In this document: in pieces, positions 25,354 to 35,004 of the stretch
Numbering within the stretch: position 1 is the stretch's first letter
How the letters are laid out: every line of letters begins with the position of its first letter
From: Duncaniella muris
GTDB lineage: Bacteria; Bacteroidota; Bacteroidia; Bacteroidales; Muribaculaceae
NCBI RefSeq assembly: GCF_003024805.1
Contig: NZ_PUEC01000001.1
Coordinates: 124,001-188,000 of the forward strand
Direction: 5' to 3'
DNA length: 64,000 nucleotides
The notes under the pieces: generated by a model
What the model was told of the DNA's origin: nothing
The model's database searches: none
The model's input: only the letters and a program-made list of their open reading frames with translations
Program-made: the position numbers and the translations under genes

Positions 25354-26874
25354 ATGAAATCACATTTTATACGTTTCGAGATATTCGTCATGCTTCTGAC
25401 AGTCTTGTTTAATTCTTCCGATCTGTCCGCTGCCGGGCCGAAGCGGGAGATGAGAGGTGTGTGGCTCACCACAGTATGGGGCATTGACTGGCCATCGGTC
25501 ACCGGCTCTTCTCAGAAGGTGTGCCGACAACAGCAGGACGAACTGAAGGCGCTGCTTGACAGATGTCAGGCCGCTAATCTCACATCTGTCTTTTTTCAGG
25601 TGAGAGGTATGGCCGATGTCATGTACGAATCATCGCTGGAGCCGTGGTCGGCCTTCGTGTCAGGCAAACGCGGTGTGTCGCCGGGCTGGGACCCATTGAA
25701 ATTCGCTGTCGAAGAGTGTCATCGCCGCGGTCTGGAGTGCTATGCGTGGGTCAATCCGTTCAGGTGGAGTTCCGGCACAGACTACAACAGTGTGCCTGAC
25801 CGCCGCTGGAAAGAGCAGGGGTGGTTGCTGACCTATGGTAAATATACCGTTTTTAACCCCGGCCTTGAGGCTGTCAGACAGCATGTGGTCGACATTTGCC
25901 GCGAGATTGTCAGCGGTTATGACATAGACGGTCTTGTCTTTGATGACTATTTTTATCCAAACCGCATTCCGGAAGACAGTTCGGCTCCCGACTATGATCT
26001 ATGGCAGGCGGAAGCACCCTGGATGGCCTTCGGAGACTGGCGCAGGGCCAATGTCCACAAAACCGTGGCCGATGTCCATGCTTTGGTCTCAGATCTGAAA
26101 CCGGGCTTGCGTTTCGGCATCTCGCCTGCGGGGATAGCCGGGAAAAAGCACACTTCGGCGCCGAAGTGGGGCATGACCGGCTGTGAGGTCAAGGGTGACG
26201 ACTGGCAATATTCCGAAATTTATTCTGATCCTCTCGGCTGGCTCTATCAGGGAACTGTGGATTTTATATCGCCACAGATCTATTGGCCCACCACTCATGC
26301 CGTGGCTCCTTACGAGCCTCTTGCGCGCTGGTGGAGCGAGGCTGCAAATTTCTACGGGCGGCATTTCTATGCAAGTATCACTCTGGCTCCGCTTGACAAG
26401 CGCAATACCAACAGTGAGCGTCAGGAATTGCTGCGTCAGATAGGAATCAACCGTGATTCAAGCCTCGATGGTGATCAAGGCACGGTGCTCTATAGTGCCA
26501 AGCATTTATATAAACTGGCTTCCGATCTGACAAAATCGCCGTTTGGGCTGAAGTCACTGACTCCGCAGGTGCGTCGGGGATCATCGCTCGATCCGGTTGA
26601 GGCTCCGACGGCACTAAGGTTAAAAGGCGGGGTTCTGTCGTGGCATGGGAAAGGCAATGCGGCTGCTCCGGTGCGCTATGCGGTCTATGCTTTTCCGAAA
26701 AATCTGCCTCATGATGAGCTGGTTGAGGAGAATGGTGACGGCCTGCGTGCCTGCTATCTTCTCGGCGTGGTCTATGGTGAGGAATTCAGAGTCGGCTCAC
26801 CGGGCTCATATTCATATGCGGTGACAGCTCTTGACGGTTTTTCAGCTGAATCCGAACCGGTTTTTCTGAAATAG
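25354..26874 (+). CDS. Secreted family 10-like glycosidase (GHL10/DUF187)
   Basis: A 506-aa exported protein. The signal peptide spans about 1-27. The mature part opens with REMRGVWLTTVWGIDWPS, the hallmark of the GHL10 (DUF187) TIM-barrel family, followed by FFQVRGMADVMY, the conserved YAWVNPFR (about 130-137), GLVFDDYFYP (about 195-204, with the likely acidic catalytic pair) and FISPQIYWP. The C-terminal 80 residues look like a fibronectin-III-type beta domain. Homologues are annotated as glycosyl hydrolases or lipoproteins with presumed peptidoglycan or polysaccharide activity; the substrate is unproven. It is divergent from bamD. Confidence 0.88.
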   Translation: MKSHFIRFEIFVMLLTVLFNSSDLSAAGPKREMRGVWLTTVWGIDWPSVTGSSQKVCRQQQDELKALLDRCQAANLTSVFFQVRGMADVMYESSLEPWSAFVSGKRGVSPGWDPLKFAVEECHRRGLECYAWVNPFRWSSGTDYNSVPDRRWKEQGWLLTYGKYTVFNPGLEAVRQHVVDICREIVSGYDIDGLVFDDYFYPNRIPEDSSAPDYDLWQAEAPWMAFGDWRRANVHKTVADVHALVSDLKPGLRFGISPAGIAGKKHTSAPKWGMTGCEVKGDDWQYSEIYSDPLGWLYQGTVDFISPQIYWPTTHAVAPYEPLARWWSEAANFYGRHFYASITLAPLDKRNTNSERQELLRQIGINRDSSLDGDQGTVLYSAKHLYKLASDLTKSPFGLKSLTPQVRRGSSLDPVEAPTALRLKGGVLSWHGKGNAAAPVRYAVYAFPKNLPHDELVEENGDGLRACYLLGVVYGEEFRVGSPGSYSYAVTALDGFSAESEPVFLK

Positions 26875-26886
26875 TACCCAGTTGTT

Positions 26887-27111
26887 TTAACTGACGTTTG
26901 CCAGATTCCGGCGGTGACGGGCAGTGTCTTGAGTGACATAGAAGCGTATCACAGCATAGATGATGCTCTGATTCGGAGTAAGCGTGTCTTCCGGATTCTG
27001 TCCGAGAATGAATTCCATGCTCAGAGCATTGCTGATAGGTGTGCGGTCGGCGCTTGAAAGAGAGTTGATGGTGTCGATTACGCGGGGTGAGATAATGACT
27101 GATGAATTCAT
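26887..27111 (-). CDS. Small conserved-looking hypothetical protein
   Basis: A 74-aa protein from ATG 27111, with no signal peptide or TM segment: MNSSVIISPRVIDTIN, then mixed alpha/beta-like sequence and a basic end TARHRRNLANVS. A clear promoter box at 27175-27182 supports expression, with a leader of about 57 nt. The frame continues upstream but that part covers the promoter. I do not recognise the family. It lies downstream of the Nudix gene on the same strand and its stop is only 12 bp from the convergent GH10-like gene. Confidence 0.6.
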   Translation of the reverse strand: MNSSVIISPRVIDTINSLSSADRTPISNALSMEFILGQNPEDTLTPNQSIIYAVIRFYVTQDTARHRRNLANVS

Positions 27112-27174
27112 GGCAGGAATTTGTTTTGAGTTTGAGAGTTGTAGAGAATGAGTGTGTGAATTGGAAGTGATATG

Positions 27175-27182
27175 CAAATGTA
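27175..27182 (-). promoter_or_regulatory. Minus-7 box of the small hypothetical gene
   Basis: TACATTTG on the minus strand fits TAnnTTTG. Confidence 0.5.
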
Positions 27183-27257
27183 GTGTTCCTGATGGGCGAT
27201 AATCCTGCACATGTAGGTTAAAATAAGTTGCGGCTTGCTCTGTCTGTCACTTGGCTT

Positions 27258-27770
27258 TCAATCTTTCATCTCTCCGAAAAGCATAATGTATTCCTGCTCG
27301 AAGTTAGGAGTGAATATTCCGTTGCCGATTCCTGCCAGAATCTCCTCGCGCGGCCAGAAGCGGCCTCCGTCAAGTTCGTCAGAGGGTTTCGGTTCGTGGC
27401 AGATCACAGTGCTGAATGCATTGACGAGCTCTTTTTCGCGATCGGATTCAAATACATATCGCTTCAGAAATGTCGGCTCGAAATCGTCTATGCCAAGTTC
27501 CTCGCGTGCTTCACGGTGGAGCGCTGTGACTACATCCTCGCCAAAGTCGATGTGTCCGCCTACAGCTGTGTCCCATTTCCCCGGCTGGATGTCTTTCCAT
27601 TCAGGCCTTTTCTGAAGATACAGACTCCCTTGCTTATCAAAGACGTGGAGATGGACTACCGGATGCAACAGTCTGCTCCCTGAATGACATTCGCCGCGGG
27701 TGGCGCTTCCGATTACTGTTCCTTCTTCATTGACCACCGGGAATATTTCTTTTGAATTGTCGCTTTTCAT
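27258..27770 (-). CDS. Nudix hydrolase
   Basis: A 170-aa cytoplasmic Nudix enzyme. The Nudix box spans residues 72-94: GHIDFGE, then REAREELGI, matching GX5EX7REUXEEXGU. The layout (N-terminal strands, HPVVHLHVFDKQGSLYLQKR before the box) resembles the isopentenyl-diphosphate isomerase-like/YfcD group, which cleave nucleoside-diphosphate-type substrates, but no substrate can be assigned. It starts at ATG 27770, just downstream of the htpG terminator. Confidence 0.88.
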   Translation of the reverse strand: MKSDNSKEIFPVVNEEGTVIGSATRGECHSGSRLLHPVVHLHVFDKQGSLYLQKRPEWKDIQPGKWDTAVGGHIDFGEDVVTALHREAREELGIDDFEPTFLKRYVFESDREKELVNAFSTVICHEPKPSDELDGGRFWPREEILAGIGNGIFTPNFEQEYIMLFGEMKD

Positions 27771-27793
27771 GTTGTGGCATGTTATGGATATAA

Positions 27794-27842
27794 TAAAAAA
27801 GGTAACGCCGACCTCTGAAATTGTTCGGCAGTCGGCGTTACC
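27794..27842 (-). terminator. Intrinsic terminator of htpG
   Basis: GGTAACGCCGAC (27801-27812) pairs perfectly with 27831-27842. On the minus strand a T-tract (27794-27800) follows. It lies 46 bp after the htpG stop. Confidence 0.9.
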
Positions 27843-27888
27843 CCGCTTACATAAAATGTAGGCTGATTTCTTAGAGGTTGTTGGACAA

Positions 27889-29931
27889 TCAGAGCATAGC
27901 GGTAGAACGCTTGATGAATTCGCTCAGATCGCGGCCGCGGAGAAGTCCGTTGGAAAGAAGCGCAAGGTCAATAGCTTGTTTCACAACAGGTTTTTCAGCG
28001 GCATAACGGCCTATGATCTCGTCTTTTTCCTTGCGGGCTTTCTCCACGCTGTCAGTCAGGCGCTGCTCTTCGGCTTTCTGCTCGTCGGTCGGCTTGTTGT
28101 CTTTGATCTCAGCGCGCAGGGTGGTGATCTTTTCGTTGTCAGAGTCTATAGAAGCGCTCAGAGGTGTGAGTTTGTCGGCCAAAGCTTTCTCTGCTTCGTC
28201 AAGAATCCGAGCAACCACAGGCTGTGAGGTGTTGACGATGAGATTGTAGCTGTCAGGCAGTTCGGCGTAGAAACTCATGCCGGCCTGAGTGGCGGCCATG
28301 TCTTTCATGCGGCGCATATACTCGTTCTGGGTGATCAGAATCGGGCTTGCTGCCGGATCGAGCGACTCGAACGATACAAGGAATTCTGCTTTGTCGACTG
28401 CCGGAATCTGGCTGCGGAAGAGTGGGGTCAGCAGTGAAATCTGATCAGCGTTCAGACCGCTGTCCTTGCTGTCTTCTTTCGGGATCAGCTTTTCAGCTAC
28501 TTCGCTGTCAACTCTTACGAAGCGGGTCTTCTCAAGCTTGCTTTCAAGCATCGAGATGAAGTGACCGTCGAGCTGTCCGTCCATGAGCAGCACATTGTAG
28601 CCCTTTTCGTTGGCGGCGTTGATGAAACTGAACTGTCCGGTCGGGTCGGTTGCATAGATGTAGACCACGTTGCCGTCTTTGTCGGTCTGAGCGCTCTCAA
28701 CGAGTGCTCGGTATTCTTCGAGTGTGAAATATTTGCCTTCGGTGTCGCGCAGGAGCACGAATTTCATGGCGGCGTCACAGAATTTTTCATCGGTCAGCAT
28801 ACCGTATTCGATGAAAATCTTGATGTCGTCCCATTTCGACTCGAAGTCGGCTCTGTTTTCCTTGAAAAGTTCTTCAAGGCGCGAGGCCACTTTCTTGGTG
28901 ATGTAGCCGGAGATTTTTTTGACCGCTGTATCGCTCTGCAGATAGGAGCGCGACACGTTCAGCGGAATGTCGGGCGAGTCGATCACGCCCTGAAGCAGGG
29001 TCATGAACTCAGGCACCACGCCTTCAACAGAGTCAGTGACAAACACCTGGTTGCAGTAGAGCTGGATGCGGTCTTTGCGAATATCGAGATTGCTCTTGAT
29101 CTTTGGGAAGAAGAGGATACCGGTCAGTGTGAAAGGATAGTCTACGTTGAGGTGAATCCAGAACAGCGGATCTTCCTGGCCGGGATAAAGCTCGCGGTAG
29201 AATTTGCGATAGTCCTCGTCAGTTAGTTCCGACGGCTTTTTGGTCCATGTGGGTTCGGTGTCATTGACTACCTTGTCTTTGTCGGTATCCACGTATTTGC
29301 CGTCTTTCCATTCCTGAACCTTGCCGGAGATTACGGGCACGGGCAGGAAGCGGCAGTATTTTTTGAGCAGGGTGTCGATGCGGGCCTGTTCAAGGAATTC
29401 TTTGTTGTCATCGTCGATATAGAGAACTATGTCTGTGCCGCGTTCGGCCTTGTCAGCGGGGCCCATACTGTATTCGGGGCTTCCATCGCACTCCCAGCAG
29501 ACGGCTTCAGCATCTTCCTTATAGCTGAGCGAACGGATCTCAACCTTCTTTGCAACCATGAATGCCGAGTAGAAGCCGAGTCCGAAGTGGCCTATGATGG
29601 CATTGGCGGTGTCTTTATATTTGTTGACGAATTCTTCAGCGCCTGAGAAGGCTATCTGATTGATATATTTGTCTATATCTTCGGCTGTCATGCCGATGCC
29701 GCGGTCACTGACTGTAAGTGTCCCGGCTTCCTTGTCGACTTTGACGCGCACGTCCATCTCGCCGAGTTCGCCTTTGAATTCGCCGAATGATGCGAGAGTC
29801 TTGAGTTTCTGAGTGGCGTCAATCGCGTTTGAAACTAATTCGCGGAGAAAAATTTCGTGGTCGGAGTAGAGAAACTTTTTGATGACCGGAAAGATGTTCT
29901 CGGTCGTTACTCCAATCTGTCCTTTTTGCAT
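27889..29931 (-). CDS. htpG: Chaperone HtpG (Hsp90)
   Basis: HtpG is the bacterial Hsp90, an ATP-dependent dimeric chaperone. The GHKL ATPase domain shows FLRELVSNAIDATQKL (ATP-binding Glu/Asn), DRGIGMT and GHFGLGFYSAFMV. The middle domain includes NVSRSYLQSD with the catalytic-loop arginine. The charged C-terminal dimerisation domain is longer than in E. coli (680 versus 624 aa), with a lysine/glutamate coiled stretch near 610-650, usual in Bacteroidetes. It is monocistronic with a strong terminator. Upstream there is only an imperfect promoter box, so a stress-dependent promoter is possible. Confidence 0.96.
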   Translation of the reverse strand: MQKGQIGVTTENIFPVIKKFLYSDHEIFLRELVSNAIDATQKLKTLASFGEFKGELGEMDVRVKVDKEAGTLTVSDRGIGMTAEDIDKYINQIAFSGAEEFVNKYKDTANAIIGHFGLGFYSAFMVAKKVEIRSLSYKEDAEAVCWECDGSPEYSMGPADKAERGTDIVLYIDDDNKEFLEQARIDTLLKKYCRFLPVPVISGKVQEWKDGKYVDTDKDKVVNDTEPTWTKKPSELTDEDYRKFYRELYPGQEDPLFWIHLNVDYPFTLTGILFFPKIKSNLDIRKDRIQLYCNQVFVTDSVEGVVPEFMTLLQGVIDSPDIPLNVSRSYLQSDTAVKKISGYITKKVASRLEELFKENRADFESKWDDIKIFIEYGMLTDEKFCDAAMKFVLLRDTEGKYFTLEEYRALVESAQTDKDGNVVYIYATDPTGQFSFINAANEKGYNVLLMDGQLDGHFISMLESKLEKTRFVRVDSEVAEKLIPKEDSKDSGLNADQISLLTPLFRSQIPAVDKAEFLVSFESLDPAASPILITQNEYMRRMKDMAATQAGMSFYAELPDSYNLIVNTSQPVVARILDEAEKALADKLTPLSASIDSDNEKITTLRAEIKDNKPTDEQKAEEQRLTDSVEKARKEKDEIIGRYAAEKPVVKQAIDLALLSNGLLRGRDLSEFIKRSTAML

Positions 29932-30077
29932 GATATATTCAGTTTTGTTTGATTTTTGTTATATTATATAATGTGGTGACTCGCTGACGGCGGGTGCATA
30001 CACACATATAACACTACAGCAAACAGAATGCCAGACTGCAAAACTGACAAATCTTGTTAAATAATATGCAAAAATGA

Positions 30078-30097
30078 CAGACCGCTGGGCTGAGCGG
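30078..30097 (-). terminator. Possible terminator of the CapA-like gene
   Basis: A 5-bp GC stem (CCGCT/AGCGG, 30082-30086 with 30093-30097) lies 37 bp past the stop at 30134, followed on the minus strand by TCTGTCATTTTT. Confidence 0.35.
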
Positions 30098-30133
30098 ATT
30101 TTTGAAATTCATGTCAGGATTGGCAGGGCAGAA

Positions 30134-31198
30134 TCAGAGTTTGATTTCTGTGGTGTCACGCGGCACATTGATATTGTACCGGTCAAAAATCCATACGGCA
30201 TTTCTCACGAAGCCGTTGCGATAGGTGTCCATGCTCTTGTGCAGGGCTTTGCTTTCAGCCGGCAGCAGACGGAATTTGCCGTCGGAGCTGCCTGGCTCTG
30301 TAAACACAAGCTTGTAAGTGGCTTCCTTGACATAGGCCCGACCGAAGATGTCGCGCGCAAGTTTCACTCGTGCCATAGACCCGCCACGGGTGTCGGTGGT
30401 GCGCATTGCCGATATGAAATTGCCGAGCGAGTAGACTGTGAAACAAGGACGTCCGGTCTTTTCGTTCAGCCGGAGTTCCATAGGCTGTATCACGTGAGGA
30501 TGGCCGCCGATAATCAGCTCGACGCCAAGATCGCGCAGATATTTGGCAAGGTTTTTCTGAGCGCTGTTGGGCAGCAGTTTGTATTCTTCGCCCCAGTGGA
30601 TGCAGACGGCTATCAGTTCGGCACCCTTCTCACGGGCTTTTTTTACGTCAGAAGCAATCAGCTGGCGGTCTATGTAGTCAATCTCTATGTCAGAGGTCTT
30701 GTTGATGCCGTTTGTTCCATAGGTATAGTTCAGGAATCCGACTTTGAAGCCGTTGATGACATGGATCATGGGCAGTATCGAGTCGCGGTGGGCTCGGTTG
30801 CGGTAGACTCCGAGATAGGGCACGCCTTTTTTCTCGAAGGTGCTGATGGTGCGTCTCACTCCACGGTCGCGGCGGTCGAGGATGTGGTTGTTGGCCGAGA
30901 GCATAAGATCGAATCCAGCTTCTGTAAGTGCGTCTACATAGTTGTCATGCGCGCAAAACATCGGATAGCCTGAATAGGGCGCGCCGCCAAGAGGTGTTTC
31001 GAGATTGACCACTGCGAAGTCGGCCGATTCAATGTAAGGCCTGAGGGCTGTGAAATAAGTGCCGTAGTCCAGCGAGCCGTCAGCCAGGCGCGCGGCATCG
31101 ATCTGACGCTGGTGTTGCATGGCATCACCGGCGAATACTATCTCGGCGCTGTCTTGTGGAATCAGCATCGAGAGCAGCGACAGAAATACTGAAATCAT
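30134..31198 (-). CDS. CapA family metallophosphatase-like protein
   Basis: A 354-aa protein of the CapA/PgsA superfamily, a calcineurin-like phosphoesterase fold first found in poly-gamma-glutamate capsule synthesis. The conserved set is present: FAGDAM near the N-terminus, VVNLETPLG, SANNHILDRRDRG, IHWGEEY, GGHPHVIQPM and YSLGNFIS. A short hydrophobic N-terminus could be a signal peptide. The start is taken as ATG 31198; a GTG two codons earlier is possible. There are no capB/capC genes nearby, so a capsule role is not supported. It lies downstream of the folD terminator. Confidence 0.85.
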   Translation of the reverse strand: MISVFLSLLSMLIPQDSAEIVFAGDAMQHQRQIDAARLADGSLDYGTYFTALRPYIESADFAVVNLETPLGGAPYSGYPMFCAHDNYVDALTEAGFDLMLSANNHILDRRDRGVRRTISTFEKKGVPYLGVYRNRAHRDSILPMIHVINGFKVGFLNYTYGTNGINKTSDIEIDYIDRQLIASDVKKAREKGAELIAVCIHWGEEYKLLPNSAQKNLAKYLRDLGVELIIGGHPHVIQPMELRLNEKTGRPCFTVYSLGNFISAMRTTDTRGGSMARVKLARDIFGRAYVKEATYKLVFTEPGSSDGKFRLLPAESKALHKSMDTYRNGFVRNAVWIFDRYNINVPRDTTEIKL

Positions 31199-31235
31199 GC
31201 TCACGGAGGAGGGTGCTTGGGTTGTGAGTGGGAGT

Positions 31236-31293
31236 GAAAAAAATAACCGGTCTGCAAAAGGGAATCAGTTAGGACCCCTACCTACAGACCGGT
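31236..31293 (-). terminator. Intrinsic terminator of the panC-panD-ffh-folD unit
   Basis: ACCGGTCTG (31246-31254) pairs with CAGACCGGT (31285-31293) around a 30-nt loop. A T-rich tract follows on the minus strand. It begins 14 bp past the folD stop. Confidence 0.75.
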
Positions 31294-31307
31294 CGGAAAT
31301 ATTTTTG

Positions 31308-32189
31308 TTAATTGTAGATCTCTTTCTTTGCGGCAAGGAGAGTGTTGCGCATGAGCGAGCAGATGGTCATCGGGCCTACTCCGCCTGGAACAGGGGTGAT
31401 GAATGCGCACTTTTCCGCAACATTGGCGAAATCAACGTCACCGCTAAGACGGAAACCGCTCTTGCGGGTGGCGTCAGGCACACGGGTGGTGCCTACGTCG
31501 ATGATTGTGGCGCCGGGTTTGACCATGTCGGCGGTGACGAACCCCGGACGGCCGAGGGCGGCGATGATGATGTCTGCTTCAGCGCATGCTTCCTTGATGT
31601 TGGTCGACGCGCTGTGAAGCACTGTCACTGTCGCGTTGCCCGGTTGGGCTTTCTGCATCATAAGGTTTGCCACCGGCTTGCCGACGATGTTGCTACGGCC
31701 GAGAACCACACATTTTGCGCCACGTGTTTCCACGCCGTAGCGTTTCAGGAGTTCCATGATGCCGGAAGGAGTCGCTGAAACGAAGCATGGCAGTCCGATC
31801 GACATGCGGCCCACGTTGACCGGATGGAATCCGTCGACATCCTTGCGGTAGTCAATCGCCTCGATAATTTTCTGTTCCGAGATGTGGCGAGGAAGGGGGA
31901 GCTGCACAATGAATCCGTCGACTTCCGGATCTTCGTTGAGTCGGCTTATGGTTTCAAGCAGTTTTTCTTCGGTCACATCGTCCTCATAGCGGATGAGGGT
32001 CGAGCGGAAGCCGCAGGCTTCACAGGCTTTCACTTTGTTGGCTACGTAGGTTTCGCTGCCTCCGTCGTGGCCGACAAGGATGGCTGCGAGGTGGGGGCGG
32101 CGTTTGCCCTGAGCCACCATTTCTTCGACTTCAGCGGCAATTTCGCGCTTGATGTCGTCGGCAGTCTGTTTTCCGTCTATGAGGGTCAT
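31308..32189 (-). CDS. folD: Methylene-THF dehydrogenase / methenyl-THF cyclohydrolase
   Basis: FolD interconverts 5,10-methylene-THF and 10-formyl-THF using NADP. Signature sequences include [14 protein letters not shown] with the catalytic lysine (YxxxK), [36 protein letters not shown] (nucleotide-binding) and [10 protein letters not shown]. Length (293 aa) is normal. It follows ffh by 59 bp. Being in one unit with panC and panD is interesting, because PanB of the same pathway consumes methylene-THF. Confidence 0.96.
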   Translation of the reverse strand: MTLIDGKQTADDIKREIAAEVEEMVAQGKRRPHLAAILVGHDGGSETYVANKVKACEACGFRSTLIRYEDDVTEEKLLETISRLNEDPEVDGFIVQLPLPRHISEQKIIEAIDYRKDVDGFHPVNVGRMSIGLPCFVSATPSGIMELLKRYGVETRGAKCVVLGRSNIVGKPVANLMMQKAQPGNATVTVLHSASTNIKEACAEADIIIAALGRPGFVTADMVKPGATIIDVGTTRVPDATRKSGFRLSGDVDFANVAEKCAFITPVPGGVGPMTICSLMRNTLLAAKKEIYN

Positions 32190-32248
32190 AGTCTTTGTGG
32201 TGTGGGAATAGGGGGTGAGATAATAATCGGTTTCCTTCAGCCGGCAGT

Positions 32249-33583
32249 TCAGCGGCGCATACCCTTCATGCCTCTCATAAGGGCCATCGGGTTTTTGATG
32301 CCTGAAACGGCCTTCATCATCTTGCGGGCATCGTCAAACTGCTTTATGAGGCGGTTGACTTCCTGGATATCTGTGCCGGAGCCTTTGGCTATGCGCTTGC
32401 GGCGGCTGCCATTGATGATTTCAGGATGCTGGCGCTCCTGTTCAGTCATTGAGCGGATGATAGCCTCGATGCCTTTGAATGCGTTGTCGTCAATGTCGAT
32501 GTCCTTGATGGCTTTGCCTACACCGGGTATCATTGATGCAAGTTCCTTCAGATTACCCATTTTCTGAATCTGCTGGATCTGCTGGAGGAAGTCGTTGAAA
32601 TTGAATTGATTTTTGGCAATTTTGCGCTGGAGTTCGCGGGCCTGCTTTTCGTCATAGGCGTTCTGGGCCTTTTCAACGAGCGATACGATGTCGCCCATGC
32701 CGAGAATACGGTCGGCCATACGCGAGGGGTGGAAGAGATCAAGGGCATCAAGTTTTTCGCCTGTACCTACGAATTTGATGGGCTTGGTTACTACAGTGCG
32801 GATAGAGAGGGCCGCGCCGCCGCGTGTGTCACCGTCAAGTTTGGTGAGGACAACGCCATCGAAGTCCAGACGGTCGTTGAATTCTTTGGCAGTATTGACG
32901 GCGTCCTGACCGGTCATGGAGTCGACCACAAACAGAGTTTCCTGAGGCTTGACTGCTTTCTTGATTGCCGCGATCTCCTGCATCATCTGTTCGTCGACGG
33001 CAAGACGGCCGGCGGTGTCGATGATCACCAGATCAAGATGGTTTGTTTTGGCGTAGCGGATAGCGTTTTCTGCAATCTCTACCGGATTCTTGTTGCCGTC
33101 CTCTGTATAGACGGGAACATCGATCTGGTCGGCGAGCACTTTCAACTGGTCAATAGCTGCGGGACGATAGACGTCGCATGCCACGAGGAGCGGACGTTTT
33201 CCCTGCTCTGACTTGAGCTTGCGGGCGAGTTTGCCGCTGAAAGTGGTCTTACCGGAACCCTGCAGACCTGACATGAGGATGACGGTCGGATTGCCTGACA
33301 GATTTACCTGGGCTGTCTCGCCACCCATAAGCCGTGCCAGCTCATCGTGGACAATCTTGACCATGAGTTCGCCCGGCTTGATGGCGTTGATCACATTCAT
33401 GCCCAGAGCCTTGGCTTTTACCTCGTCGGTAAACTGCTTGGCTACTTTGAAGTTGACGTCGGCTTCGAGGAGCGCGCGGCGCACGTCCTTAAGGGTTTCG
33501 GCTACGTTTATCTCGGTGATCTTGCCTTCACCTTTGAGTATCTTGAAACTTCTTTCAAGTCTTTCGCTTAGATTTTCAAACAC
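32249..33583 (-). CDS. ffh: Signal recognition particle GTPase Ffh
   Basis: Ffh (SRP54) binds signal sequences of nascent membrane proteins and delivers ribosomes to FtsY. It has the N-domain (1-90), the G-domain with GLQGSGKTT (106-114), DTAGRL (189-194) and [10 protein letters not shown], and a methionine-rich M-domain ending [12 protein letters not shown]. The 444 aa length is typical. It starts with GTG 33583, 24 bp after panD, so it is in the panC-panD-ffh-folD unit; no separate promoter is visible. Confidence 0.96.
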   Translation of the reverse strand: MFENLSERLERSFKILKGEGKITEINVAETLKDVRRALLEADVNFKVAKQFTDEVKAKALGMNVINAIKPGELMVKIVHDELARLMGGETAQVNLSGNPTVILMSGLQGSGKTTFSGKLARKLKSEQGKRPLLVACDVYRPAAIDQLKVLADQIDVPVYTEDGNKNPVEIAENAIRYAKTNHLDLVIIDTAGRLAVDEQMMQEIAAIKKAVKPQETLFVVDSMTGQDAVNTAKEFNDRLDFDGVVLTKLDGDTRGGAALSIRTVVTKPIKFVGTGEKLDALDLFHPSRMADRILGMGDIVSLVEKAQNAYDEKQARELQRKIAKNQFNFNDFLQQIQQIQKMGNLKELASMIPGVGKAIKDIDIDDNAFKGIEAIIRSMTEQERQHPEIINGSRRKRIAKGSGTDIQEVNRLIKQFDDARKMMKAVSGIKNPMALMRGMKGMRR

Positions 33584-33607
33584 GTTGGGTGGCTGGGGAT
33601 TGAGGGT

Positions 33608-33958
33608 TTATAAAAGTTTGTTGGTACGGGTGTCGGGGAAGAGCACCACGGGCTTGTGGGTGCGGGCTTCCTCCGGGGTCATCTGTGCGTAACACATGAT
33701 GATTACTACGTCGCCCACCTGCACCTTGCGTGCGGCGGCGCCGTTGAGGCAGATGACGCCTGAACCCGGCTCGCCTGCAATGGCGTAGGTGTCAAAGCGT
33801 TCGCCGTTGTTATTGTCGACAATGTAGACTCTTTCGCCTGGGAAAATTCCGGCGGCTTCCATCAGCTGGCTGTCAATGGTGATGCTTCCTATGTAGTCGA
33901 GCCGTGCTTCTGTCACGGTGACACGATGGATTTTGCACTTGAGTAGTTCGAGTGTCAT
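33608..33958 (-). CDS. panD: Aspartate 1-decarboxylase
   Basis: PanD makes beta-alanine from aspartate for pantothenate synthesis. It is a pyruvoyl enzyme produced by self-cleavage between Gly and Ser in YIGSITID (about residues 22-29). [13 protein letters not shown] and CLNGAAARK are also conserved. From ATG 33958 the product is 116 aa, the usual size. The start overlaps the panC stop in an ATGA, so translation is coupled; a longer frame reaching 34021 lies inside panC and is not needed. Confidence 0.95.
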   Translation of the reverse strand: MTLELLKCKIHRVTVTEARLDYIGSITIDSQLMEAAGIFPGERVYIVDNNNGERFDTYAIAGEPGSGVICLNGAAARKVQVGDVVIIMCYAQMTPEEARTHKPVVLFPDTRTNKLL

Positions 33959-34803
33959 TTCCTTGCGGGGTATTTTATGTTGTCGATCAGGCGGACTTCG
34001 CCGCAGAACACGGTGGCGCATCCTACGGGGCTTTCCGATTCGGCCCAGTCTGTGATTGGCTGCATGCTGAGCGCGTCGACAATTTCGTAATATTCTACTT
34101 GCAGGTGAGGAAGAGAGTTAAGTTCATCGATCACGTAGCGTTTGGTCTGCTCAACGCTGTGGTCACGCGCCCATGAAAGGCTGCCTTCAAGAGTACGGTG
34201 GATGGCGGGGGCTATGGCGCGCTGCTCGGCGCTGAGGCGGACGTTGCGTGAGCTCATGGCCAGACCATCGGCCTCGCGTTTGATCGGGCAGTCCACTATT
34301 TCGAGGTCAAAGCCTTCAATCTCGACCATTCTGCGGATCACGGCTATCTGCTGAAAGTCTTTTTCTCCGAAATAGGCACGGGTCGGACGGGTGAAGTCAA
34401 AAAGTTTGCTGACTATCTGGGCCACTCCGTTGAAATGGCCCGGACGCATAGCGCCTTCCATCACTTCGGCCACCGGACCAAGATCAAACACGCGGGTGTC
34501 TTTCTGAGGATAGATTTCCTCTACCGAGGGAATGAAAGCTACATCGACTCCGGCTGATTTCATCAGCTCGCAGTCAGCCTCCTCGGTGCGGGGATAGGTG
34601 GCAAGGTCTGTTGGGTTGTTGAACTGTGTGGGGTTGACGAACACGCTTACCACCACGAAATCATTTTCGCGGCGGGCGCGCTCGATCAGTGACAGGTGGC
34701 CGGCATGAAGTGCTCCCATCGTGGGAACAAGTCCGACGCTTCCAGACTTGCGGGCGGTGTCAAGCTTGGCTTTTAATTCTGCTACAGTGCGAATTATTTC
34801 CAT
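33955..34803 (-). CDS. panC: Pantoate-beta-alanine ligase (pantothenate synthetase)
   Basis: PanC joins pantoate and beta-alanine with ATP to give pantothenate. The nucleotidyltransferase HIGH-type motif is [26 protein letters not shown] and the KMSKS-like MSSRNVRL are conserved. From ATG 34803 the protein is 282 aa, the family norm. The frame extends to TTG 34839 but that codon overlaps the minus-7 box at 34837-34844. It is the first gene of panC-panD-ffh-folD. panB is not in the window. Confidence 0.96.
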   Translation of the reverse strand: MEIIRTVAELKAKLDTARKSGSVGLVPTMGALHAGHLSLIERARRENDFVVVSVFVNPTQFNNPTDLATYPRTEEADCELMKSAGVDVAFIPSVEEIYPQKDTRVFDLGPVAEVMEGAMRPGHFNGVAQIVSKLFDFTRPTRAYFGEKDFQQIAVIRRMVEIEGFDLEIVDCPIKREADGLAMSSRNVRLSAEQRAIAPAIHRTLEGSLSWARDHSVEQTKRYVIDELNSLPHLQVEYYEIVDALSMQPITDWAESESPVGCATVFCGEVRLIDNIKYPARK

Positions 34804-34836
34804 TTCTTTCTGTATATGTCTGAAAATTTCAGAGTG

Positions 34837-34869
34837 CAAAATTACACATTATGTATTAAATTTCCCAAA
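34837..34869 (-). promoter_or_regulatory. Promoter of panC-panD-ffh-folD
   Basis: On the minus strand, TTTG (34866-34869), 21 bp, TAATTTTG (34837-34844). Leader about 27 nt. Confidence 0.7.
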
Positions 34870-34918
34870 AAAGTTTGCAGGTTTCGGTCTCCGGATGTCG
34901 ATTGACGGGATTTTTTAG

Positions 34919-34926
34919 TAATTTTG
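34919..34926 (+). promoter_or_regulatory. Minus-7 box of recR
   Basis: TAATTTTG fits TAnnTTTG. It implies a leader of about 72 nt to the ATG at 35005. No good minus-33 box. Confidence 0.45.
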
Positions 34927-35004
34927 ATGTGAATTTCAAAGCCTGTCAAGGTCTATGGTATTAAAAAATGGCGCTTGACCTCGCCTTATTATCCACACTG
35001 CAAA

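Noticed and set aside
28561..29226. 221-codon plus-strand open frame
   Set aside because: Lies wholly inside htpG on the other strand; no recognisable domain.
30074..30973. 299-codon plus-strand open frame
   Set aside because: Antisense to the CapA-like gene, whose family motifs are clear; composition of the frame is that of a shadow.
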